Shown one piece after another: positions 6,974 through 13,034 of a stretch of DNA of 41,389 bases. The notes below the pieces were generated by a model. The model saw nothing but the letters and a program-made list of their open reading frames with translations. It searched no databases and had not been told where the DNA came from. The DNA comes from a virus: IMG/VR virus record IMGVR_UViG_3300029787_000111, positions 1-41,389 of that record; one strand, written 5' to 3'. Within the stretch, counting starts at the first letter, position 1. Every line of letters begins with the position of its first letter. The position numbers and the translations under genes are program-made.

Positions 6974-7407
6974 TTGATACCTAGTTCATTCTCTGTGATA
7001 ATTTTGAATTCCCATAATCTATCTTTACAAAATTCTTTTGCAGCTTCCCATTTTGCCTGATTTCGAACATATTCACGCACTTCGTAAATGTAACCCTTTG
7101 TTTTTCTTTTTTGAACTTTTGGTTCAATAGTTTGTTTTTGAGGTTTTACTTCAATAATGTATTTTTTAATCAAACCATTTGATTCTTTCACCTTAACATA
7201 AAAATCAGGATAATAACGATGTACTTTATTATCGAGTGGTGATCTGTATGGTAGTGCTATTTCTTCACTTCCCCATTCCAAAATGTTTGTATTTGAGTCA
7301 CAATATACCATAAATTTTCTTTCCCACAATGATCTATAAATGATTTTTGTGGGATCACCCTTATACTTTTTTGGATATGAAGGTCGATATTTACCCTTAT
7401 AAGACAT
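6970..7407 (-). CDS. 4: gp4-like head completion protein with nuclease-like core
   Basis: The 145-aa protein resembles T4 gp4 (gp50/65), which completes the DNA-filled head before tail joining. The N-terminal YRPSYPKKYKGDPTKIIYRS and SLWERKFMVYCDSN segments are characteristic. The rest looks like a PD-(D/E)XK nuclease fold of the TnsA type: E29, WGSEE (45-49), YYPDFY with D68, then IIEVKP with E86 and K88. All acidic/Lys positions appear intact, so an actual nuclease role in trimming packaged DNA is possible but unproven. It is the first gene of the minus-strand block and shares a 34-base divergent promoter region with the tube-initiator-like gene. Confidence 0.9.
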   Translation of the reverse strand: MSYKGKYRPSYPKKYKGDPTKIIYRSLWERKFMVYCDSNTNILEWGSEEIALPYRSPLDNKVHRYYPDFYVKVKESNGLIKKYIIEVKPQKQTIEPKVQKRKTKGYIYEVREYVRNQAKWEAAKEFCKDRLWEFKIITENELGIK

Positions 7408-7408
7408 A

Positions 7409-7422
7409 TATAAATATAAATA
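7409..7422 (+). promoter_or_regulatory. Two overlapping exact T4 late promoter boxes
   Basis: TATAAATA occurs at 7409-7416 and again at 7415-7422, sharing two bases. The ATG at 7442 is 19 bases after the second box. Both match the T4 late consensus perfectly and drive the rightward tail block. Confidence 0.85.
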
Positions 7423-7428
7423 TACTAA

Positions 7429-7436
7429 CTATTTAG
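7429..7436 (-). promoter_or_regulatory. Putative late promoter of the gp4-gp53 block (CTAAATAG)
   Basis: On the minus strand CTAAATAG ends 21 bases before the gp4 ATG, the same spacing as the CTAAATA at 1072-1078 before the 83-aa gene. It is the only late-like box available to the leftward genes in the short divergent region. Confidence 0.45.
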
Positions 7437-7441
7437 TTTTA

Positions 7442-8110
7442 ATGGTATCAAAGAGAAAAATAACTGATTTTATAGGTTTAGTAGCCGACACAGCACAAAC
7501 ATCTCATTATGAGTTATCTTTTGATGGTTTGTCTGGTGGTCTTTCTAGATTTTTAACTTCAAAGGGAGTGGACAAAGATTTTATTCTAAGAAACGCTGGA
7601 TTACTTTGTAGCAATGCAGTGCTACCAGGTACTCAATTACAAACTCATGATGCAGATCATAATTTTACAGGTGTAACTGAAAAATTTGCAAATAGGAGAT
7701 TATTTGTAGATACTAATTTACAATTTTATGTTGATAAAGAATATAAAATGTTAAAATTTATTGAACATTGGATTGATTATATTACAAATGGGTCTGAGAT
7801 AACTGGTATAAACAAAGATCAAGAAGGGTATTTTTATAGAATGAGATATCCTAGAGAGAGGACAGATGGGTATAAATGTGATAGAATAAAGTTAGTTAAG
7901 TTTGATAGGGATTATAAAAATCAAATTGAATATACTTTCTTCGGAATGTTTCCTAGGAGTTTAGACTCAACTCCTGTCCAATATGGGGACTCCCAAACTT
8001 TAAAAATAAGTGTTAACTTCTCATATGAGAGGTACATATGTGGTAAAGTGACAAGTTTAAGTCGTAATATCGGTTCAAATGAAAACTTTTTAAGATCACT
8101 TTTACCCTAA
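7442..8110 (+). CDS. Tail tube-fold protein, probable gp54-like tube initiator
   Basis: The 222-aa protein has the layout of the T4 tail-tube family (gp19/gp54): an N-terminal HYELSFDGLSGGLSRFL segment, a mid-region SNAVLPGTQLQTHDAD (the tube proteins' characteristic 'PG' loop), a FVDTNLQFYVDKEYKMLKF strand-helix and a C-terminal FFGMFPRSLDSTPVQYGDSQ / LKISVNFSYERY strand pair. It is first in the rightward hub block behind a doubled late promoter and just before the gp26-like gene. The likely role is initiator of tube polymerisation on the baseplate (gp54). The major tube protein gp19 would normally be longer-conserved and placed with the sheath gene, which is not here. Exact T4 gene equivalence is uncertain. 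Confidence 0.65.
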   Translation: MVSKRKITDFIGLVADTAQTSHYELSFDGLSGGLSRFLTSKGVDKDFILRNAGLLCSNAVLPGTQLQTHDADHNFTGVTEKFANRRLFVDTNLQFYVDKEYKMLKFIEHWIDYITNGSEITGINKDQEGYFYRMRYPRERTDGYKCDRIKLVKFDRDYKNQIEYTFFGMFPRSLDSTPVQYGDSQTLKISVNFSYERYICGKVTSLSRNIGSNENFLRSLLP

Positions 8111-8116
8111 TAAATA
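8109..8116 (+). promoter_or_regulatory. Late promoter box AATAAATA
   Basis: AATAAATA starts in the stop region of the tube-initiator-like gene and ends 19 bases before the gp26-like ATG at 8136. The spacing equals that of the doubled box at 7409-7422. Confidence 0.65.
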
Positions 8117-8135
8117 AATTACATTATAAAATATT

Positions 8136-8852
8136 ATGCCATTACCAAAAATTAATACTCCAATTTATGAGTTGACGCTCCCTTCTACTGGGAAAAAAAT
8201 AAGATATAGACCATTTCTTGTTAAAGAAGAGAAAGTGTTGATTATTGCACTTGAATCGGAAGATACAAAACAAATTACAAACGCTATAAAAAGTGTTATT
8301 AGTAATTGTATTTTATCAAGAACTGTTAAGGTTGAAAATTTATCAACCTTTGATATAGAATATTTGTTTTTAAATATTCGTGGTAAATCTGTAGGTGAGG
8401 AGGTTGAAGTCATGGTGACATGCCCAGATGATAACGAAACCAAAGTTCCTGTAACTATTCCTTTAGATGAAATAAAAATATTAGAGGATCCAGATCATAA
8501 TCGTGATATTGAGTTGGATAAAAATTTAAAAATGAGAATGAAATATCCTTCTTTATCTGAATTTGTAAAAACTAATTTTGATGTGAATGATATGGGAATG
8601 AAAGAATCATTTGAATTAATTGCATCATGTATTGAACAAGTTTTTAATGAGGAAGAGTCTTGGAGTGCATCTGATTGCACAAAAAAAGAGTTAAATGATT
8701 TTATTGAACAATTAAATTCTCAACAATTTAAAAAAGTAGAGAATTTTTTTGAGACTATGCCTAAATTATCTTATACTGTTAAGGTCAAAAATCCTAAGAC
8801 AAAAGTAGAAAATGAAATAATTTTGGAGGGTCTGTCCGATTTTTTCGAGTAA
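8136..8852 (+). CDS. 26: gp26-like baseplate hub assembly chaperone
   Basis: The zero-frame product is 238 aa and looks like the T4 baseplate protein family (gp26 type): PLPKINTPIYELTLPSTGKK, then RYRPFLVKEEKVLIIALESE, VKVENLSTFDIEYLFLNIRG and a C-terminal region rich in Glu/Lys. In T4 this class helps build the baseplate hub. In other phages, proteins with the same 'RPFLVKEEK' opening serve as the short tail assembly chaperone. The coding sequence ends GAT-TTT-TTC-GAG-TAA and carries a complete -1 frameshift signal at that point (8825-8883), so it probably has a longer second product (see the 8136-9037 entry). Confidence 0.85.
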   Translation: MPLPKINTPIYELTLPSTGKKIRYRPFLVKEEKVLIIALESEDTKQITNAIKSVISNCILSRTVKVENLSTFDIEYLFLNIRGKSVGEEVEVMVTCPDDNETKVPVTIPLDEIKILEDPDHNRDIELDKNLKMRMKYPSLSEFVKTNFDVNDMGMKESFELIASCIEQVFNEEESWSASDCTKKELNDFIEQLNSQQFKKVENFFETMPKLSYTVKVKNPKTKVENEIILEGLSDFFE

Positions 8853-9037
8853 GTATGACTCATACAAGTCTTGAGTCATACTTTAAATTGAATTTTGCCT
8901 TGATGCAGCACCATAAATATTCATTAACTGAGCTTGAAAATATGATTCCTTGGGAAAAGGAAATTTACATATCATTACTACAACAGTACATTGAAGAAGA
9001 AAATTTAAAACAACAGCAACAAGGAAGTGGAATCTAG
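8136..9037 (+). CDS. Predicted -1 frameshift product: 300-aa chaperone fusion
   Basis: Reading 237 codons of the gp26-like gene through TTC (8844-8846), slipping back one base and continuing CGA-GTA-AGT-ATG from 8846 gives 63 further codons to the stop at 9035-9037, without an intervening stop. The fusion resembles lambda gpG/gpGT, in which the T extension recruits the tape measure and tail tube. The C-terminal addition has the tail-chaperone look MQHHKYSLTELENMIPWEKE followed by an acidic LLQQYIEEE helix. This is inference from sequence; the fusion protein has not been observed here. Confidence 0.75.
8825..8883 (+). promoter_or_regulatory. Programmed -1 ribosomal frameshift signal
   Basis: Three elements are in the expected order. 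An internal SD-like GGAGGG (8825-8830) lies 9 bases before a slippery heptamer T-TTT-TTC (8840-8846) in the correct zero-frame phase. After a 4-base spacer (GAGT) comes a perfect 12-bp hairpin: AAGTATGACTCA (8851-8862), a 9-base loop, and TGAGTCATACTT (8872-8883). The zero-frame stop (8850-8852) straddles the base of the hairpin. The dnaX gene of E. coli uses the same three components. Confidence 0.85.
8855..9037 (+). CDS. Small tail-chaperone extension ORF (T-like, 60 aa)
   Basis: The 60-codon ORF encodes a helical protein with the motif MQHHKYSLTELENMIPWEKE and a C-terminal LLQQYIEEENLKQQQQGSGI. It lies at the place of T4 gene 51, but is far shorter than T4 gp51 (249 aa). Its ATG follows the gp26-like stop by two bases with no proper SD and lies inside the stem of a hairpin. 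It is therefore probably made mainly as the C-terminal part of the frameshift fusion, although reinitiation at the ATG is possible. Its 3' end overlaps the next gene by 11 bases. Confidence 0.75.
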   Translation: MTHTSLESYFKLNFALMQHHKYSLTELENMIPWEKEIYISLLQQYIEEENLKQQQQGSGI

Positions 9038-10523
9038 TATCTCAAGAAAACCTAATTTAAGTCCTGCTGTAACTGGTATAAATCCTGTTACGGGAGAATA
9101 CTTATCCACTAAAGAAAGGATTACAATTTTTAGAAAAAGAAGAATAGATGTAGGTAAAGTATTTGGAAGAAGAACTGATTTATCAAAATATGGTGCGATT
9201 GTAAAGGCTCCAAAACCTATGAGTCTTGAAAATAGAGTTGCAGATATAGAAAGTATGGTAATGACGATAGGTGATAAGTTTAAAAAACTTCAAGATTTTG
9301 TAATTAATAATGAACTCTTAAATCGTAAGTTTGCAATAAAAGATGAACAATTAAAACTCAAACAAGATGAACGTCTTGCATTTGAAAAACAAGAAGAGGA
9401 GAATGAAAACGAAAAAAAATTAAATAAAACTCTTAGTGTGCCGATGACTAGAGTTGCAAAAAAAGCTCAAGGATTTTTAAGTAGTCTCATGAAAGCCTTT
9501 GGTTTTTTATTTGGTGGTTGGTTAACTGATAAGGCATTTAAATTTTTAGACGATGAAAAAAGTGGAGATAAAGATAAGATAAGTGAGATAAAAGAAAAAG
9601 TTATTTCAAGCACAGCACAAGTTTTGGGAGTATTTTTGTTTATGAATGCTTTCATAGCAAAATTACCAGCGATAATAGCAGGTGTTGCAACTTCGGTTGC
9701 TTCACTTGGAGTCTTAATTGGTAAATTTTTACTTAATCCTGCAGGATTAAAAGCACTGGCAGCTTTAGGATTGGGATACTTAGGTGCCAAATATGTTATT
9801 GAACCTGGTGTAAAATCAATTGCAAATAAACTTGCTGGTGGAGTAAATGCTGATGAAGACACGCAAGCAGCTTTTAGACAGGCATTTGCAAATGAAGAAC
9901 AAAAACTAATTGCAGCAGGTGTTCAACCTCCATCTAATGTGAATTCTCGAAATGCGATGCTTATAGATGTAGCAGGTCAAGAAAGCAACATGGGTATAGA
10001 CCAAAATACAGGACAATTTGGAGAACTATATCTTAAATCTATAAACCCAGAAACAAATAAACCATATGCAACTCCTGAACAAGAAGCAGCATTTGAAGAG
10101 TATAAAAAAAATGTAAAAAATATTAGAAAAATTGAAGCAGATATGAGACCCACATTAAAGTCGAGAGATTCAACTGAACTTGATAAAAGAGATGCTCAAG
10201 TTGAAGCTATGGATCAACTTGGTTCTCAAGGATTTTTAGAAGAAAAACAAATTAATAATGAAAATATAGAAAAAATGAATATAAAGGATGATACATCAGC
10301 ATTTACTACTTTAGATGAATTTGTTAATTATTCTTATGATAAATTATCAACTCCACCGAAGGGAACAACAAATATAATTAATATTGATGGTGGACAAAAT
10401 AGTGGTGGTAATACATCTTATAATCAAGAATCATCGACAACTGGAATTGCAAATGTAAATCCCGTAAATACCGATGATATTGCACGTACTGAGACAGGGT
10501 TAGCACTTAACACAGGCTCATGA
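9027..10523 (+). CDS. Coiled-coil/hydrophobic structural protein at the tape-measure position (498 aa)
   Basis: This is probably a virion protein. The N-terminus is NPVTGEYLSTKERITIFRKR, followed by a coiled coil (about 65-135, MSLENRVADIESMV... to EEENENEKK), a helix with FGFLFGGWL (158-166) and a long Ala/Gly/Leu-rich hydrophobic stretch (199-256). The second half is hydrophilic and Gln/Asn-rich. The usable start is a GTG at 9027 that overlaps the previous gene. An AGGA sits almost directly against it, which is unusually close, and a rare ATC start at 9039 is an alternative. The position after the chaperone pair and before the hub gene, plus the coiled coil and buried-type helices, suggests a tape-measure or hub-core protein. 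No T4 homologue is recognised. Confidence 0.7.
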   Translation: MESSISRKPNLSPAVTGINPVTGEYLSTKERITIFRKRRIDVGKVFGRRTDLSKYGAIVKAPKPMSLENRVADIESMVMTIGDKFKKLQDFVINNELLNRKFAIKDEQLKLKQDERLAFEKQEEENENEKKLNKTLSVPMTRVAKKAQGFLSSLMKAFGFLFGGWLTDKAFKFLDDEKSGDKDKISEIKEKVISSTAQVLGVFLFMNAFIAKLPAIIAGVATSVASLGVLIGKFLLNPAGLKALAALGLGYLGAKYVIEPGVKSIANKLAGGVNADEDTQAAFRQAFANEEQKLIAAGVQPPSNVNSRNAMLIDVAGQESNMGIDQNTGQFGELYLKSINPETNKPYATPEQEAAFEEYKKNVKNIRKIEADMRPTLKSRDSTELDKRDAQVEAMDQLGSQGFLEEKQINNENIEKMNIKDDTSAFTTLDEFVNYSYDKLSTPPKGTTNIINIDGGQNSGGNTSYNQESSTTGIANVNPVNTDDIARTETGLALNTGS

Positions 10524-11755
10524 ATTTAAATCTTTCCTCTAGAAATATAAAAAACTCCCTGAGTGAAAAGGTTCAGGGTATATTTTCTGGTGTCGGAAAA
10601 ACAATTAAAAAAACAAATAAAATTAAAAGAAATACTAGAGCATTAATTTTAAAAAATTATAGAAAAAGATTGAGAAGAAAAAAATTTGAAGCAGAAGAAA
10701 GAAGATTAGAAAATGCAAAAAAATTAAATAAAAAATCTTCTTCTATTAGTACAAAAAATATAGGATCTAATTTAATTAAAGCTGTATCACTTTTATTTGC
10801 TGGATGGTTGATAAAAAATTTACCAAAAATAATAGAGTCTATTAAGGATGTTATTAAAAAGATAAACAACTTTGTTGATGGTACGAAAAAATTTGTGGAT
10901 TTTCTAAGTCAAAATATGACTGAGATAGTTTCAAAATTAATTATTTTTAGTAAATCACTATCTGATATAAATTTTAAACAATCATCATCCAAACTAACAC
11001 GAAGTATGCAAAAACTTAGTGGTGAATTTAAAAATATAAAAACACTTACAGACGGTAAACAAAAATTATTAAAAAGTAAATATAATTCATTCAAACAAAA
11101 CCCAAATCCAAAGGGGAAAAACAATTTAAAGGGGAAAAATAGATCTAAATCTAAACCTAAAAATGTAAGAGGTGGTGGTACTAAACTTAGTAATAAATTA
11201 TTTAAAGCACCCCAAATTCCTAAACCTAAAAAAGTTCCGTTTAATTTAACTCAAAGATTAAAGAATATGTTCACTCTTAAAAATGTTAAATCTTTTGCTA
11301 AAGGAAGTCTTAAATCAGGTGTTTATTTTGGAATAGACTACACTTTAAACTTAGGAGCTGATTATGTAATGGATCAAACAGTTGGTAAGGCAGTTGATTC
11401 TAGTATAAAAAATAAAGTAGATCAAAGAATAGCAAGTGAAGGACGTGAAAATGTAATCAAAGATCTTGAAAATCAATTAGCTCTGGAAGTTAAGAAAAAA
11501 CCATTACCATGGTGGAAAAATGTATTGTCTCTTGGATATGGGGAAATATTTACTGGACCTAATAAAAGGACAATGGATGTATTAAATCGAAAACTTGATA
11601 TTGCTAAAGATAAAGATATAATTATAATTAATAATTCATCTAATAATAATGGTAATAGTTCTACCATAAACAATAAATCATCATCAACTGTTATTATTGG
11701 TGAAAAGAAAGGAACAAAAATTGAAGATTGGCAGCATATTAAATTAGGAGAGTAG
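10520..11755 (+). CDS. Basic coiled-coil structural protein related in layout to its neighbour (411 aa)
   Basis: The 411-aa protein starts at an ATG overlapping the previous stop (ATGA). It opens with a very basic region (RNTRALILKNYRKRLRRKKF), a short coiled coil (EAEERRLENAKKLNKK), then LLFAGWLIKNLPKII (91-105), which parallels FLFGGWLTDKAFKFL in the preceding protein. A Lys/Ser/Asn-rich linker (about 180-235) precedes a second hydrophobic patch (SGVYFGIDYTLNLGADYVMD). The last 60 residues are Asn/Ser-rich with poly-Ile. The two proteins look like diverged copies in the place where T4 carries gp28/gp29. Function is inferred only from position and composition. Confidence 0.7.
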   Translation: MNLNLSSRNIKNSLSEKVQGIFSGVGKTIKKTNKIKRNTRALILKNYRKRLRRKKFEAEERRLENAKKLNKKSSSISTKNIGSNLIKAVSLLFAGWLIKNLPKIIESIKDVIKKINNFVDGTKKFVDFLSQNMTEIVSKLIIFSKSLSDINFKQSSSKLTRSMQKLSGEFKNIKTLTDGKQKLLKSKYNSFKQNPNPKGKNNLKGKNRSKSKPKNVRGGGTKLSNKLFKAPQIPKPKKVPFNLTQRLKNMFTLKNVKSFAKGSLKSGVYFGIDYTLNLGADYVMDQTVGKAVDSSIKNKVDQRIASEGRENVIKDLENQLALEVKKKPLPWWKNVLSLGYGEIFTGPNKRTMDVLNRKLDIAKDKDIIIINNSSNNNGNSSTINNKSSSTVIIGEKKGTKIEDWQHIKLGE

Positions 11756-11756
11756 G

Positions 11757-13034
11757 ATGTCATTAAAACCATCAAAATATCAAAAATTAACACTCTATAA
11801 TAATAAAAATTCAAAAAGTGTAGACATAAGAGGTGGAACAGTATCTATTAATTATTATGAAAGTATTTTATCTCCAGCTATTACTGCAAAAATAAGAGTA
11901 ATAAACACAGGTAATACAATGAGAGATGATGCTAAAAAACAGTATCTATCAATTTATAATGGATTACCATTAAGAGGTGGAGAATTATTGGAGATGGATG
12001 TTCTTGATCTTGGCATAAACAAATCAGGAATTAAATTAGACTTAACAGTTTCAAGTATCACTGAAATGATAAATGAGGATGAAAAAGAATCTTTCTTACT
12101 CAATCTGACATCTGGTGCAGCAATTTCAAATGAGTTAAATCGAGTTTATAAAAAATACAATGGAACGATTGATAATTCTGTTGACAATATTCTAACAAAT
12201 GTTTTAGGAGTAAATCGAAGTAAATCAAATATTGAAGCAACACAAAACAAATATACTTTTATAGGCAATTTAAAAAAACCATTTCGTGTCTTGACATGGT
12301 TAGCTTCTAAAGCTGTTCCAACTGGTGCAAATAGTGCCACTGCAGGATTTTTCTTTTTTGAAACACAAGATGGATTTAATTTTGTGTCAGTTGATTCATT
12401 ATTAAAACAAGATCCTGTGCAAAAATATGTTTTTACTCAAATTACTGAGAGTTCTGAAACTTTTAAACCAACTCCTGATTTACCATCATTAGATTATAAA
12501 ATCATTAAATATACGGTTGATAGAAATCAAGATTTAGTTAAAAAATTAAGATTTGGTACTTATTCAAGTGATAGATACTTTTTTGATCCTACAAACTTTC
12601 AAGTTTCATACAAAAAATTTACCTCTGAAGATAAAACTAATTTGGGTAGTGAGAATATAATAGATAATCTACCTGAAGGTATAATCGATCAACCAAGTCG
12701 AATTTTTTCACAAGTTCTTGACAAAGGAACTCTTGAAGCAAATGTTTCAAAAGATCCAAATGCAGATCCACAACTATATGCATCACAGACAGTTAGTAGA
12801 TATAATACTCTTTTTACTCAATCAATAAATATAATGATACCTTGTAATACAAATTTAAGAGCTGGGGATATAATCGAATGTATTTTCCCCAAAACTTCTA
12901 TTGATAGTAATGAAACTGATGATAAAATTAGTGGAAAATATTTGATTAAAGATTTATGCCACAGTTTTAATCCAAACAATTCAACAACATCCTTAAATTT
13001 AGTTAGGGACACTTATGGTAAATATGGAACATGA
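11757..13034 (+). CDS. gp27-like baseplate hub protein
   Basis: The 425-aa protein has the size and composition of T4 gp27 (391 aa), the trimeric hub torus that holds gp5. The N-terminal domain contains VSINYYESILSPAITAKIRV and INTGNTMRDDAKKQ, typical of hub proteins of the gp27/VgrG/gpD group. The C-terminal domain has IMIPCNTNLRAGDIIECIFP and a GKYLIKDLCHSFNPNNSTTS ending with SLNLVRDTYG, the usual closing segment of phage hub proteins. It is preceded by a good AGGAGA SD, and its stop overlaps the start of the OB-fold gp5-like gene, its expected partner. Confidence 0.8.
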   Translation: MSLKPSKYQKLTLYNNKNSKSVDIRGGTVSINYYESILSPAITAKIRVINTGNTMRDDAKKQYLSIYNGLPLRGGELLEMDVLDLGINKSGIKLDLTVSSITEMINEDEKESFLLNLTSGAAISNELNRVYKKYNGTIDNSVDNILTNVLGVNRSKSNIEATQNKYTFIGNLKKPFRVLTWLASKAVPTGANSATAGFFFFETQDGFNFVSVDSLLKQDPVQKYVFTQITESSETFKPTPDLPSLDYKIIKYTVDRNQDLVKKLRFGTYSSDRYFFDPTNFQVSYKKFTSEDKTNLGSENIIDNLPEGIIDQPSRIFSQVLDKGTLEANVSKDPNADPQLYASQTVSRYNTLFTQSINIMIPCNTNLRAGDIIECIFPKTSIDSNETDDKISGKYLIKDLCHSFNPNNSTTSLNLVRDTYGKYGT

